The notes: generated by a model not told the origin, from the letters alone. A stretch of DNA of 64,000 nucleotides from Rhizobium sp. SG_E_25_P2 (GCF_029892285.1 NZ_JARXVM010000022.1:1-64000), one strand, 5' to 3'; counted from the first letter of the stretch, positions 9,604 through 19,069 are shown. A program made the numbers and translations.

Positions 9604-9629
9604 GATTATTTCCTTTTATGGAAATAATC
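9604..9629. repeat. Perfect palindrome between glcB and the hydantoinase gene
   Basis: GATTATTTCC and GGAAATAATC with a six-base loop TTTTAT, directly abutting the stop codon of the hydantoinase-type gene and upstream of glcB; both genes are on the minus strand. It may act as a hairpin ending the upstream transcript or as an operator for glcB. The low-GC arms stand out from the local composition. Confidence 0.6.
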
Positions 9630-11627
9630 TCAGGTGATTTTGGGTCGACCGGACGCGGTGGCGATGAAGCGGGCTTCCACGAGCTTGGGGCTGCCCTCGA
9701 TGTCTGGCCGGTCGATCTCCTCGATCATCCGCACAACGGGTTCGTCCGCGCCGCTGTCGATAGCGGCCTGGATGGCGGCAGCGCGGGCCCGGTCGCGGGC
9801 GTAATCGAGCGTGGCGGCCTCATTGGTGCGCCGCTCCGTTTGGCCGCCGCCGGACACCATGAACACGCCCTCCTCAGGCGCGGTCACCGTCACCTGCACC
9901 GTCTGGCTGATTTCGCCCGCCACCGCGCCGATGGCGTTGGCGACGCCGGCGTCAGAAGGGATCACCGATTCGGCCGAGAGCATCTCGGCTATAGCGGGAT
10001 AATAGACATGCGCCGAAGCGCCGAGACCGATCAGCGGACGGTCAAGGCTGACGGCGAAGCGGACGACGCCGGGCTTGCGCTTCAGCGCCCGGTCAACGGC
10101 AGCCGACTGGGTTGGATCCACGCCGTCAACGCCGTCTTCGCTGAGGGCTGCGGCGAGAATCACGTCTGAAGACTGTCGCGTCATACGGTCGGCGATCAGT
10201 TCGGCGAAGGCTTCGGCTGACTCGGCGATGGGCTTGCCGGCCCCGGTGCGGGCGCGAGCGCCGAGTTCCAGACCCAGCCGCGCGGCGTCCGCATCCCACT
10301 GACCCTGGCGGCCCAGCACATGCATGGCGTCGGAGGGCGTGACGCCGCAGACATGCACGAGACCACGACTGACCAGCCGGTCGAGCGAGGCGCGCTGCAT
10401 CGAAGACAGCAGCAGATCGTTGAGCGCCTGCGGCTTTCCGGTGATTCGTTCATACAGGCCAGCGTCGGCAGCCGAGAGCCCGCTGGCAAACCGGTCCGGC
10501 AGGCCGGAGCGCAATGCGAAACGTCCGTCATGCCGGCCCGCATGCGTGGCTTTCAGCTGGCGATCGAGCATCTCCTTGATCTCGGGACCATGCAGATGCG
10601 CCGCCAGACTGAGCGGCACAATGCGGCGGGGGCCGAGCGTCAAGGCGCCCTCAAGGCCGCGCGTGGAGACATGCACTTCCGAATCGCCCCCGAGGCCAAA
10701 GGTGCGCATCGCCACGGCCTGCACCATGGTGCGATAGCCGCCGACCACGGCGCCCTCGCCGTCCAGCCGCGGCTTGCCCTTGTCGAGAATGGCGACATCG
10801 GTGGTGGTGCCGCCGATATCGGAGACCACCGCATCATCGAGCCCCGTGAGGAATCGCGCGCCGACAAGACTGGCGGCAGGGCCGGACAGAATGGTCTCGA
10901 TCGGCCTGAGCCGCGCTTCCGCCGCCGAGATCAGCGCGCCGTCGCCGCGCACCACCATCAAGGGAGCTTCCACGCCGCGCGCTTTCAGGAAATCCTCCGA
11001 CGAGCCGATCAGCCGGTCGATCATCGACACCAGACGCGCATTCAGCAGCGTCGTCAGCGCCCGGCGCGGGCCGCCGAGCTTGGAGGAGAGTTCATGGCTG
11101 CAGGTGACGGGGAGATGGGTGTGATCGCGCAGGAAATCGCGCACCCGAATTTCATGCGCCGGATTCCGGACGGCGAAATAGCCGGCCACGGCAAAAGCCG
11201 TCACGTTTGAGCCGAGCGTCTCGATCGCCTCTTCAAGCGCGGTCATGTCGAGCGGCGTCTCATGGCCATGCACATTATGGCCGCCGGGCAGGAAGAGCAC
11301 CGGATCGGCGCCGAGCGCCGCCTTCAAGCCGTCGCGCTCGAGATCCTCCGGGCCGAAGCCGATCATGATCAGGCCGACGCGGCCGCCCTGTCCCTCGACC
11401 AGCGCATTGGTGGCCAGCGTGGTCGACAGCGAGGCGAGCCGGATGGCGGAAACGTCGACACCGGTTTCGGCCAGCACGCGGTCGACGGCGCCGCGAATGC
11501 CTTCGGCGAGATCGTGCCGCGTGGTCAGCGCCTTGGCGCGGGCCTTCACCCCGTCGCCGGGGCTGAAGATGACCGCATCCGTGTAAGTGCCGCCGGTATC
11601 GATGCCGAGAAGAAATTGCGAGGTCAC
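9630..11627 (-). CDS. Hydantoinase/oxoprolinase family protein (HyuA-type)
   Basis: A 665-residue protein with an ASKHA-type ATPase core: GIDTGGTYTDAV at the N-terminus and VSDIGGTTTDVAIL in the Hydantoinase_A domain, joined by ILSGPAAS. Family members are ATP-dependent N-methylhydantoin hydrolases, 5-oxoprolinases or acetone-carboxylase beta-like subunits. The usual partner (HyuB/alpha subunit) is not adjacent, so the substrate cannot be assigned. The start is a GTG (11627) placed just ahead of the first strand. An open extension of 25 codons upstream is rich in Arg and Cys and looks non-coding. Confidence 0.85.
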   Translation of the reverse strand: MTSQFLLGIDTGGTYTDAVIFSPGDGVKARAKALTTRHDLAEGIRGAVDRVLAETGVDVSAIRLASLSTTLATNALVEGQGGRVGLIMIGFGPEDLERDGLKAALGADPVLFLPGGHNVHGHETPLDMTALEEAIETLGSNVTAFAVAGYFAVRNPAHEIRVRDFLRDHTHLPVTCSHELSSKLGGPRRALTTLLNARLVSMIDRLIGSSEDFLKARGVEAPLMVVRGDGALISAAEARLRPIETILSGPAASLVGARFLTGLDDAVVSDIGGTTTDVAILDKGKPRLDGEGAVVGGYRTMVQAVAMRTFGLGGDSEVHVSTRGLEGALTLGPRRIVPLSLAAHLHGPEIKEMLDRQLKATHAGRHDGRFALRSGLPDRFASGLSAADAGLYERITGKPQALNDLLLSSMQRASLDRLVSRGLVHVCGVTPSDAMHVLGRQGQWDADAARLGLELGARARTGAGKPIAESAEAFAELIADRMTRQSSDVILAAALSEDGVDGVDPTQSAAVDRALKRKPGVVRFAVSLDRPLIGLGASAHVYYPAIAEMLSAESVIPSDAGVANAIGAVAGEISQTVQVTVTAPEEGVFMVSGGGQTERRTNEAATLDYARDRARAAAIQAAIDSGADEPVVRMIEEIDRPDIEGSPKLVEARFIATASGRPKIT

Positions 11628-11771
11628 GCCGTTACATCCCCATAAGCAGGCGAAGGTCGCCTGAAGCCGAGTTGCGCCGAGCCTTCGATTATGGGATTTC
11701 ATCCGTCAACGAAAGGTCAGGCTGCGGCAGATCCGCGGTGAATTTGAGCAAAATCAAGCGAGGACCAATCA

Positions 11772-12308
11772 TTGCGCCCTTCCCTTCTCCGTCTTTCGCT
11801 CATGGCGACGCTTGTCTCTGTCGCCGTATCCTCTTACGCGCAGGACCAGAGCGAGGACGAATTCGCCCCGAAATTACCCGAGCGCAGCATCTATGTGGCG
11901 ATGCTGGAGGCCAACAAGCCGAGCGGCTGGGTGCAGTTCCGCAATTTCGCTGGCGGCCAGTATCTCTATTTCACCATGCTGCAGGTGATGCGCTGCCGCC
12001 TGTCGGAGGTGCGCTATTCGATCAATTCCACCGCGCTCGACCAGCGCTTTCCGCTCGGCCCCTGCAATCCGCAGCAACCCTTCAACGTGCCGGATGATCC
12101 CGACAACAGATATGTCTATCTCAAGCTCAAGCCGGGCGAAGCCGAAACGGTGACAGTGCAGGCGGTGTGGGACGACGGCGCGGGCAGCGAGATCATCACC
12201 TATCGTCCCTGCGACAATGTCGGCGAAAGCGCCTGCGCCCGCATCAAGGCCATCGACCGGCCCGAGGTCAAGCCGGGCGCGCCGAAACCCGCATCGCAAT
12301 CCCGTTGA
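11772..12308 (+). CDS. Hypothetical periplasmic/secreted protein with TTG start
   Basis: A 178-residue protein that I do not recognise. Residues 1-23 form a clear Sec signal peptide (MRPSLLRLSLMATLVSVAVS, then SYAQ). The mature part has four Cys residues (two likely disulfides) and a Pro/Lys-rich tail. The TTG start is favoured over the ATG at 11802 because GAGGA lies at 8-base spacing and only the longer form has a positively charged signal n-region. The 3' end overlaps the convergent P450 gene by 41 bases. The function is unknown. Confidence 0.7.
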   Translation: MRPSLLRLSLMATLVSVAVSSYAQDQSEDEFAPKLPERSIYVAMLEANKPSGWVQFRNFAGGQYLYFTMLQVMRCRLSEVRYSINSTALDQRFPLGPCNPQQPFNVPDDPDNRYVYLKLKPGEAETVTVQAVWDDGAGSEIITYRPCDNVGESACARIKAIDRPEVKPGAPKPASQSR

Positions 12309-13668
12309 GCGGCTGGGTGGTCAGCCGCTGAACGGGCCAGGGTCTTTCGCCGGCTAACACATCGAAGCGGAACCGCTTCATCAGCACGGCGAGCGCAATC
12401 ACCGCCTCCTGCAGCGCAAAGGTCGCGCCGATGCAGATGCGCGGCCCCGCCCCGAACGGCAAATACTGAAATCGTCCGATGCGGTCGCGATGTTCGGGCA
12501 GGAAGCGCTCGGGCATGAAATGCCGGGGTTTTTCCCAATAGAGCACATGGCGATGCAGCGTCCAGGGCATGATCAGCACCGATGTGCCTTTAGGCAGCGT
12601 GATGGTGCGGCCGTTTTCATCCGTCCACTGGTCGTCTTCGATGGGCGCGCGGTTGATCGACGGCGCCGGCGGATAAAGCCGCAGCGCTTCTTCAAAGGCG
12701 GCGCGGACATGCGGCATCGCCTCCAGCCATTCGACGGGATCGCGGCCTTCGGCCATGACCCGGTCGATCTCCTCTTCCATCAGCAAGCGGAAATGCGGAC
12801 TTTCCGACACGCAATAAAGCGTCCAGGCCAGCGCCCGGGCCGTGGTTTCGTGGCCAGCCCCGATGAAGGTGAGGATATTGTCCTCGATCTCGTCGCGCGT
12901 CAGACCCTCAGGGCCTTCGAGCCGCAACAAGAGCGTCAGGAAATCGTCGGGCACGCCGTCCGGATCGGCCGTCATCCGGGCGCGGCGGGCGTTCATAGTG
13001 TCGGAGACGATCTTGCGGAAGGCCGATAGCGCCCGCTTTCCCGGGATGCGGGTCAGGCGCGGGATCCAGGCCGGGGCCTGTAGCAGATCGAGCGGATCGA
13101 TCCGGCCCATATTATGAAGCAGCGAATCGACGCGATCGGCGAAACCTTCGGTTCCCGTGGCGATCTCGCCTGAAAACAGCGTGTCGGCGAGGATTTCATA
13201 GGTGAGTTCGGTCATGCCGACGGCGATGTTGACCGGCTCACCCGTTCGCGCCGCCGCATCATAGCGTTCGGCGAAAGTTTCGGAGATCCGCAACATCTTG
13301 CCGGCGAAGCCGCGGGCATGGCGGGGCGTGAAGACCGGGGCCATGGCCTTGCGCGACCGTTTCCACACCGCGCCTTCGGCGGTCAGCAGCCCGTCGCGCA
13401 GGATCGGCCTGAGCACCAGCTGCCGGATCGGCTGCATGGCGTAATTGGCGGCGTTTTCGACCAGCACATGGCGGATGAGGCCGGGGTGATTGGCGATGGT
13501 GGTGAGCCGGCCGAAGAATTTCACCTGGATATAGGGCAGCGAATAGCTCGGCGCGCCCCAGAGTTCCAGCGGATTGCGGAACATCACCTTGATGATCTCG
13601 AGCCGCGAGGGCGGCACGGTGCGCGGGAACGGGGCCGGCGGCTCGAAGGGTTCGGGGCGGATGTCCAT
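12268..13668 (-). CDS. Cytochrome P450
   Basis: A 466-residue soluble P450. Motifs are the I-helix GAGHETTA (oxygen activation), ExxR in EEALRLYPPAP (K-helix), and the heme-ligand loop FGAGPRICIG with the cysteine thiolate. No membrane anchor is seen. No ferredoxin or reductase gene is adjacent, so electron partners must come from elsewhere. The substrate is unknown; the class resembles fatty-acid or xenobiotic hydroxylating P450s. The start at 13668 follows GAGGAGA, and a shadow start nine codons earlier is less likely. Confidence 0.93.
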   Translation of the reverse strand: MDIRPEPFEPPAPFPRTVPPSRLEIIKVMFRNPLELWGAPSYSLPYIQVKFFGRLTTIANHPGLIRHVLVENAANYAMQPIRQLVLRPILRDGLLTAEGAVWKRSRKAMAPVFTPRHARGFAGKMLRISETFAERYDAAARTGEPVNIAVGMTELTYEILADTLFSGEIATGTEGFADRVDSLLHNMGRIDPLDLLQAPAWIPRLTRIPGKRALSAFRKIVSDTMNARRARMTADPDGVPDDFLTLLLRLEGPEGLTRDEIEDNILTFIGAGHETTARALAWTLYCVSESPHFRLLMEEEIDRVMAEGRDPVEWLEAMPHVRAAFEEALRLYPPAPSINRAPIEDDQWTDENGRTITLPKGTSVLIMPWTLHRHVLYWEKPRHFMPERFLPEHRDRIGRFQYLPFGAGPRICIGATFALQEAVIALAVLMKRFRFDVLAGERPWPVQRLTTQPLNGIAMRVSARPA

Positions 13669-13698
13669 GATCGTCTCCTCGCCCCCGCCGCGCAATCG

Positions 13699-14667
13699 TC
13701 AGAGGAGGCTTTCGAGTTCCGCCAGCTTGTCGTTGACCAGCCAGCCGTAATAATTCTCTTCCGGCAGTATGGGCGCAACGCCCTCGCCGCGCGAGCGGTT
13801 CCTGGCGGCGAGCCTTGCGGCCCGTTCGTCGGAATTGCCCACATTATACAGTGTCGCGGTCACGCCTGGATTTTTGGAAATGTCCATTTTTGCAATTCGC
13901 CGGTAGTCGTCGATCGACATGCGGATCGAGGCGGCCATATAGGCGAGCGATTTGTCCGGATCCATGATCGCTTCATAGACCGCGTTGGCGTCGTTTTCGT
14001 CGAGCTTGGGATAGCCCGAGGTCTTGCTCACCATGTCGGACAGTTCCAGCGCGGTCAGCGGATTGATCTGGCCCAGGCCAAAGGTCTGGCCGGCATAGAA
14101 GGGCTGGAAGAACACCGCCGAAAAGCGGTTGTTCGGATAATCGACGCCATCGACCGTCTTGCCGCGGAAGCTTTTTTCCCAGACGCGCTCGCGGCAGGTC
14201 CAGAGATCATAGGACCCCTTCTCATCGGCGCAGGCCGAAAATTCGGCGCGGGAGACGAATTCGTCCACCTTGACGCCGTCATAGGCGAAACGAAACGTGT
14301 TGCCGGCATAGGCTGCGGCCTTCACATAATAGGACTGCAGCCGATCATAGGCGTCGACATTGTAAGTGTGCTCGCCGACGATGGCGCCGACCATATGGAT
14401 CGGATCGATGCGATATTCGCGCGCCGTCGCCTTGATCTTGTCCATCAGCTTGCGATCATTGGCCAGCAGATCGCGCACTTTCTCATATTTGTCGTCGAAT
14501 GTGGTGCGACCGGCCTTGGTGCGGCGCTTGGAAGCGCCGGGAATGTCCGGCTGCTCTGCATTGCGGTTGCCTTTGGGCACCAGCGTCACATCATCGGCAT
14601 AGGCCGACGCGGCGAAGGTAAAGCTCAAGGCAGTGGTGAGAGAGAGCAGCAACAGGCGCAAGGTCAC
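13699..14667 (-). CDS. DUF1402 family protein (secreted, lysozyme-like)
   Basis: A 322-residue exported protein with a signal peptide (cleavage after ASAYA, about residue 24). The DUF1402 family is common in Hyphomicrobiales and appears related to lytic transglycosylases: VGAIVGEHTYN supplies a possible catalytic Glu, and FGLGQINPLTALELSD recalls the GxGQ(I/V)xP motif of goose-type lysozyme-like enzymes. A role in periplasmic peptidoglycan cleavage is inference. It lies downstream of hslU on the same strand after a 113-base gap that holds a terminator-like hairpin. Confidence 0.8.
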   Translation of the reverse strand: MTLRLLLLSLTTALSFTFAASAYADDVTLVPKGNRNAEQPDIPGASKRRTKAGRTTFDDKYEKVRDLLANDRKLMDKIKATAREYRIDPIHMVGAIVGEHTYNVDAYDRLQSYYVKAAAYAGNTFRFAYDGVKVDEFVSRAEFSACADEKGSYDLWTCRERVWEKSFRGKTVDGVDYPNNRFSAVFFQPFYAGQTFGLGQINPLTALELSDMVSKTSGYPKLDENDANAVYEAIMDPDKSLAYMAASIRMSIDDYRRIAKMDISKNPGVTATLYNVGNSDERAARLAARNRSRGEGVAPILPEENYYGWLVNDKLAELESLL

Positions 14668-14732
14668 GGTTCCGCAGTGTGTATGATGGAAATATCACAT
14701 GCCGATGGCCTGCAATCGTGTCAAAATCAAGT

Positions 14733-14751
14733 GCCGGGCGCGAGGCCCGGC
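14733..14751 (-). terminator. Probable terminator after hslVU
   Basis: On the minus strand GCCGGGC and GCCCGGC flank a five-base loop and are followed by ACTTGATTTTG. The T-tract is interrupted, so termination may be partial. It sits between hslU and the DUF1402 gene. Confidence 0.5.
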
Positions 14752-14780
14752 TCCGATTTCTCCCAACCCCTTGCCAGGCT

Positions 14781-16088
14781 TCAGAGAATATAACGCGACA
14801 AATCGGCGTTCTGGGCCAGTTCGCCAACATGCTTCTGCACATAGGCCGAATCCACGGTGAGCTCGCGATTCGGCTGATCCGGCGCTTCGAACGACAATTC
14901 GTCCAACACTCGCTCCATCACCGTCTGCAGGCGGCGCGCGCCGATATTCTCGACGGTGGAGTTGAGCTGTACGGCAACGTCGGCCAGCGCGTCGAGGGCG
15001 TCTTCGGTGAAATTGAGCGTCACCTCTTCGGTGGCCATCAGCGCGATATACTGGCGGATGAGGCTGGCTTCGGTCTCCGTCAGGATCCGGCGGAAGTCTT
15101 CCTTGGTCAGCGCCTTGAGTTCAACGCGGATCGGCAGACGGCCCTGAAGCTCCGGCAGGAGATCCGACGGCTTGGAAACATGAAAGGCGCCCGAGGCGAT
15201 GAACAGCACATGGTCGGTTTTGACCGGCCCATATTTGGTCGCCACCGTTGTCCCTTCCACCAGCGGCAAGAGATCGCGCTGCACGCCTTCGCGGGATACG
15301 CCCGCGCCGACGCCGCCGTCACGGGCAGCGATCTTGTCGATTTCGTCGAGGAAGACGATGCCGTCGTTTTCCACCGCCTTCACCGCTTCCCGCGCGATCT
15401 GGTCATTGTCGAGCAGTTTGTCGGATTCGTCGGCGACCAGCAGGTCGTAGGAGTCCTTGACAGTCGTCTTGACCTTCTTGGAGCGGCTGCCCATCGCTTT
15501 GCCGAGTATGTCGGAAAGATTGAACACGCCGACATTGGCGCCCGGCATGCCCGGCATTTCGAGCGTCGGGCCGGAGGATGAGGCGTCTGCAACCTCGACC
15601 TCGATTTCCTTGTCGTCGAGTTCGTTGTTGCGCAGCTTCTTGCGGAAGGAATCACGTGTGCCGGGCGAGGCGGTTGCGCCGACCAATGCGTCGAGCACCC
15701 GCTCCTCGGCATTCTGATGCGCCTTGGCCTTGACCTCGGCGCGCTTCTTTTCGCGCACCAGACCGATGCCGACTTCGACGAGATCGCGGATGATCTGTTC
15801 GACATCGCGGCCGACATAGCCGACTTCGGTGAATTTGGTCGCTTCGACCTTGATGAAGGGCGCGCCGGCGAGCTTGGCGAGGCGACGGGAGATCTCCGTC
15901 TTGCCGACGCCGGTCGGGCCGATCATCAGAATGTTCTTGGGCATGACCTCGTCGCGCAGATCATCCGACAGTTGCTGGCGGCGCCAGCGATTGCGCAGCG
16001 CGATTGCGACCGCGCGCTTGGCCTCTTTCTGGCCGATGATGTAGCGGTCCAGTTCGGAGACGATTTCCCTGGGGGTGAATGTCGTCAT
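14781..16088 (-). CDS. hslU: HslU (ClpY) ATPase subunit of the HslVU protease
   Basis: A 435-residue AAA+ unfoldase. It starts [16 protein letters not shown], with Walker [10 protein letters not shown] near 57-65, GYVGRD pore loop, Walker [12 protein letters not shown] and a C-terminal LSRYIL tail that docks into HslV. It unfolds substrates and feeds them to HslV in the cytoplasm. The start overlaps the stop of the upstream acetyltransferase gene by 4 bases, indicating translational coupling. Confidence 0.97.
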   Translation of the reverse strand: MTTFTPREIVSELDRYIIGQKEAKRAVAIALRNRWRRQQLSDDLRDEVMPKNILMIGPTGVGKTEISRRLAKLAGAPFIKVEATKFTEVGYVGRDVEQIIRDLVEVGIGLVREKKRAEVKAKAHQNAEERVLDALVGATASPGTRDSFRKKLRNNELDDKEIEVEVADASSSGPTLEMPGMPGANVGVFNLSDILGKAMGSRSKKVKTTVKDSYDLLVADESDKLLDNDQIAREAVKAVENDGIVFLDEIDKIAARDGGVGAGVSREGVQRDLLPLVEGTTVATKYGPVKTDHVLFIASGAFHVSKPSDLLPELQGRLPIRVELKALTKEDFRRILTETEASLIRQYIALMATEEVTLNFTEDALDALADVAVQLNSTVENIGARRLQTVMERVLDELSFEAPDQPNRELTVDSAYVQKHVGELAQNADLSRYIL

Positions 16089-16603
16089 TGTCTTTCCGTT
16101 TCCTGTTGGGCGTCGAGATGCATCAGAAGCACCACGCCATATTCTGTGTCTCTCTGGTCGAGCCGCGAGAAGCCGGCCTTTTCATACATGCGGATGGCGC
16201 CCGCGTTTTCCGCGTCAGGGTCGGCGATGATACGGCGCGCGCCATTCGTGAACAGCATCTGGCAGAAGGCCCGCGTCATCGCCGTGCCATGGCCAAGGCC
16301 TGTCAGCTCGGAAGCGCCGATGAACTGGTCGATCCCGAAGGTTCCCATCGGCTGGTCGGCATAGGGATGGCCGTAGTCCTCATGAGGATCGTAAGCCTGG
16401 AAGTATCCGGCCGGACGCCCCAGAAACTCGCCGATATAGGGCCTGACCAATCCGAGATCGAGAATCTCGGAAATCTCCTCCAGCGCCGTCGCCGCCTCGC
16501 CCCACCACTGGCTGACATGCGGAGCCAGCAGCCAGCCGCCGACCAGCGCGAGATCGGCGCGTTCCATTGGGCGGAAGCGATAGACCTTGTCAGGCGGCTT
16601 CAA
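16085..16603 (-). CDS. GNAT family N-acetyltransferase (AAC(6')/IucB-like)
   Basis: A 172-residue acetyltransferase of the GNAT fold, in the subgroup containing aminoglycoside 6'-N-acetyltransferases and siderophore acyltransferases. [16 protein letters not shown] gives the acetyl-CoA pyrophosphate loop, and [19 protein letters not shown] is the typical motif A/B end. It is translationally coupled on both sides, overlapping hslV by 14 bases and hslU by 4. The position between hslV and hslU recurs in Hyphomicrobiales, but the substrate is unknown. An aminoglycoside-resistance role should not be assumed. Confidence 0.85.
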   Translation of the reverse strand: MKPPDKVYRFRPMERADLALVGGWLLAPHVSQWWGEAATALEEISEILDLGLVRPYIGEFLGRPAGYFQAYDPHEDYGHPYADQPMGTFGIDQFIGASELTGLGHGTAMTRAFCQMLFTNGARRIIADPDAENAGAIRMYEKAGFSRLDQRDTEYGVVLLMHLDAQQETERQ

Positions 16604-17147
16604 GGGTTTCCACCACGAAATTGTGGTTGGTGTAGACGCAGATGTCGCCGGCGATGGTCATGGCGCGGCGGGCGACCTCTTCGGCCGAATGTTCGCTATC
16701 CATCAACGCCCGCGCCGCCGCATAGGCGTAATTGCCGCCCGAACCGATGGCGATGGTTCCATGTTCCGGCTCCAGCACGTCGCCCTGGCCGGTGACGGCG
16801 AGCGTGATCGATTTGTCGGCGACCAGCATCATGGCCTCCAGCCGGCGCAGATATTTGTCGGTGCGCCAGTCCTTGGCGAGTTCGACACAGGCGCGCATCA
16901 GCTGGCCCGGATACTGCTCTAGCTTGGCTTCAAGCCGTTCAAGCAGGGTGAAGGCGTCGGCTGTGGCGCCGGCGAAGCCCGCGATGACCTCGCCCTTGGC
17001 AAGGCGGCGCACCTTGCGGGCGTTGCTCTTCATCACGGTCTGGCCCAGCGAGACCTGGCCGTCGCCCGCCATGACCACCTGGCCGCCCTTGCGAACGGTG
17101 ATGATGGTGGTGGCGTGCATGGACTGATAGGGATTGTCTTCACGCAT
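16590..17147 (-). CDS. hslV: HslV (ClpQ) peptidase subunit of the HslVU protease
   Basis: A 185-residue N-terminal-nucleophile threonine peptidase related to proteasome beta subunits. A short propeptide ends in MHA, exposing the nucleophile Thr13 ([10 protein letters not shown]). [10 protein letters not shown] and [15 protein letters not shown] are further family motifs. It assembles as a dodecamer capped by HslU for stress-related proteolysis. It is the first gene of the hslV-GNAT-hslU unit. A heat-shock promoter is expected, but I could not point to a convincing RpoH site. Confidence 0.96.
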   Translation of the reverse strand: MREDNPYQSMHATTIITVRKGGQVVMAGDGQVSLGQTVMKSNARKVRRLAKGEVIAGFAGATADAFTLLERLEAKLEQYPGQLMRACVELAKDWRTDKYLRRLEAMMLVADKSITLAVTGQGDVLEPEHGTIAIGSGGNYAYAAARALMDSEHSAEEVARRAMTIAGDICVYTNHNFVVETLEAA

Positions 17148-17173
17148 AACTGTCTCTTGTTCTTCTTCTCTCC

Positions 17174-17191
17174 GGCGCGAATTTGCGCCGC
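17174..17191. repeat. Small inverted repeat upstream of hslV
   Basis: CGGCGC and GCGCCG around GAATTT, about 27-44 bases ahead of the hslV start codon, in the divergent region shared with hisB. It would form a 6-bp hairpin in the hslV 5' UTR. No function is known. Confidence 0.4.
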
Positions 17192-17332
17192 TTGTCCGGC
17201 TTTATGTAATCGAGAGGCTTTGAAATACAATCCCGGCGGGTCGGGCGGTCGCCAAGGGCGTTATCGGCTGGATTCTTGGCCAGCGGACTGTTATGGAGCC
17301 GGCAAGGCAAACGGGTGGCGGCGAGTAGAACC

Positions 17333-17938
17333 ATGTCCCAGCAACAATCCCAACGCATCGGCAGCGTGTCGCGCAAGACCAACGAGACCTCGGTCTCCGT
17401 CTCGGTCAATCTCGATGGAACCGGCGCCAACACGATTTCCACCGGCGTCGGCTTTTTCGACCATATGCTCGACCAGTTGTCGCGCCATTCGCTGATCGAC
17501 ATGGAGATCGAGACCAAAGGCGATCTGCATGTGGACGACCACCATGCGGTCGAGGATACCGGCATCGCCATCGGGCTGGCCATTTCCAAGGCGCTGGGCG
17601 ATCGTCGCGGCATCACCCGCTACGCCTCGCTCGATCTCGCCATGGACGAGACGATGACCAAGGCCGCCATCGACGTGTCGGGGCGTCCCTTCCTGGTCTG
17701 GAACGTCGCCTTCAGCGCGCCGAAGATCGGAACCTTCGACACCGAACTGGTGCGCGAATTCTTCCAGGCGCTGGCCATGAATGCCGGCATCACCCTGCAT
17801 ATCCAGAATATCTACGGCGCCAACAACCATCATATCGCCGAGACCTGCTTCAAATCCGTCGCCCGCACGCTCCGGACGGCGCTCGAAATCGATCCGCGCC
17901 AGGCGGGACGCATTCCCTCCACCAAGGGCGCTCTCTGA
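17333..17938 (+). CDS. hisB: Imidazoleglycerol-phosphate dehydratase HisB
   Basis: A 201-residue monofunctional dehydratase for the sixth step of histidine synthesis. Metal-binding His clusters are visible in [10 protein letters not shown] and GANNHHIAE. The start follows the pattern [10 protein letters not shown]; an upstream in-frame extension to 17276 lacks family similarity. It heads the his cluster and is divergent from hslV with 185 bases between starts. Confidence 0.96.
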   Translation: MSQQQSQRIGSVSRKTNETSVSVSVNLDGTGANTISTGVGFFDHMLDQLSRHSLIDMEIETKGDLHVDDHHAVEDTGIAIGLAISKALGDRRGITRYASLDLAMDETMTKAAIDVSGRPFLVWNVAFSAPKIGTFDTELVREFFQALAMNAGITLHIQNIYGANNHHIAETCFKSVARTLRTALEIDPRQAGRIPSTKGAL

Positions 17939-17944
17939 GGTTCC

Positions 17945-18418
17945 ATGGCCAGTTTCTACGCCTTGACGCCGAAAACCTGCCGCGACCCGGCAGTGGAGAC
18001 ACTGTTCATCCGCGACGGCTTTTCCTGGGGCGCTTTTTTGTTGCCCCTGCCCTGGATGCTCTATCGCCGGCTCTGGCTTATCGCCGCCCTCTCCGTCGCA
18101 GCGCTTTTTGCGGCGGGACTCGCGGCGGAAGAGTTCGAGCTGGAGGGATTGTCGGTCGCTTTCGGGCTGATCCTGTCCCTGTGGACCGGGTTCGAGGGCG
18201 GTCATCTCCGCGCCATGCATCTGGAAAAGAAAGGCTGGCGGATCGAGGACGTGATCAACGCCCCTGATCTCGACACCGCCGAAGCCATCTATTTCGAAGC
18301 CCGCGCCGACAAGACGCCGGCACAGCCGGCGCCTCGCCCCATGATGCCGACAGCGAAGTCCGACGCGCCCAGACCCAGCGTGGCGCTCGGCCTCATCGAA
18401 CCCTATGGAGGACGCTGA
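17945..18418 (+). CDS. DUF2628 domain membrane protein
   Basis: A 157-residue protein with conserved N-terminal FIRDGFSWGAFLLPLPWMLYRR and two or three hydrophobic segments (about 30-85), then a Pro-rich cytoplasmic tail. DUF2628 proteins between hisB and hisH are a signature of Hyphomicrobiales his operons. It lies 6 bases after hisB, and its stop overlaps the hisH start by one base (TGATG), so it is almost certainly cotranscribed. The function is unknown. Confidence 0.85.
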   Translation: MASFYALTPKTCRDPAVETLFIRDGFSWGAFLLPLPWMLYRRLWLIAALSVAALFAAGLAAEEFELEGLSVAFGLILSLWTGFEGGHLRAMHLEKKGWRIEDVINAPDLDTAEAIYFEARADKTPAQPAPRPMMPTAKSDAPRPSVALGLIEPYGGR

Positions 18419-19068
18419 TGCGCGTCGCGATCATCGACTACGGTTCCGGAAATCTCCGCTCGGCGGTGAAAGCCTTTGAGCGCGCTTCACGTGAAACAGG
18501 CGTCAACGCCGAGATCGAACTGACCGACAAGGCTGACCGCGTCGCCAGCGCCGACCGCATCGTGCTGCCGGGCGTCGGCGCTTACGCCGATTGCCGCCGC
18601 GGCCTCGACGCCGTGCCCGGCATGGTCGACGCCCTGCGCGACAGCGTGGAGACCAAGGGCAAGCCCTTTCTCGGCATCTGCGTCGGCATGCAGCTGATGT
18701 CGTCGCGCGGGCTGGAAAAGACGGTCACCGAAGGTCTTGGCTGGATCAAGGGCGACGTCACGCTGATGACACCTGCCGATCCCGCGCTCAAGATCCCGCA
18801 GATCGGCTGGAACACGCTGACGCTGCATCGCGACCATGCGCTGTTTGACGGCATCCCCACCGGCGAAGACGGGCTGCACGCCTATTTCGTCCATTCCTAT
18901 CACTTAGCGGCCGAGCGCGCCGACGACGTCGTGTCGACAACGGATTATGGTGGTCCGATGACCGCCTTCGTCGCCCGCGACAACATGGCCGGCGCGCAGT
19001 TCCATCCGGAAAAGAGCCAGACTCTCGGCCTGCGCCTGATCGGAAACTTTTTGAGCTGGAACCCCTGA
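18418..19068 (+). CDS. hisH: Imidazole glycerol phosphate synthase subunit HisH
   Basis: A 216-residue class I glutamine amidotransferase that supplies ammonia to HisF. The nucleophile Cys88 lies in FLGICVGMQ, and the His-x-Glu pair in QFHPEKSQ near the C-terminus. It is coupled to the DUF2628 gene by a one-base overlap. A parS-like sequence lies inside the coding region at 18483-18498. Confidence 0.96.
   Translation: MRVAIIDYGSGNLRSAVKAFERASRETGVNAEIELTDKADRVASADRIVLPGVGAYADCRRGLDAVPGMVDALRDSVETKGKPFLGICVGMQLMSSRGLEKTVTEGLGWIKGDVTLMTPADPALKIPQIGWNTLTLHRDHALFDGIPTGEDGLHAYFVHSYHLAAERADDVVSTTDYGGPMTAFVARDNMAGAQFHPEKSQTLGLRLIGNFLSWNP
18483..18498. other. parS-like ParB-binding site (within hisH)
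   Basis: CGCTTCACGTGAAACA matches 14 of 16 positions of the bacterial parS consensus TGTTTCACGTGAAACA. It is one of four such sites in this window. ParB loading sites inside genes near the origin are common. Binding is inferred from sequence only. Confidence 0.55.
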
Positions 19069-19069
19069 C

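Noticed and set aside
15648-15662. CACGTG inside hslU as a parS candidate
   Set aside because: Flanking bases (AATCACGTGTGC) do not match the parS arms.
16085-16603. Aminoglycoside-resistance gene
   Set aside because: The GNAT fold resembles AAC(6') enzymes, but the conserved position between hslV and hslU indicates a core gene, so a resistance label is unsupported.
17148-17332. RpoH (heat-shock) promoter for hslV
   Set aside because: A CTTGGC hexamer is present on the minus strand but no convincing -10 element lies at the correct distance.
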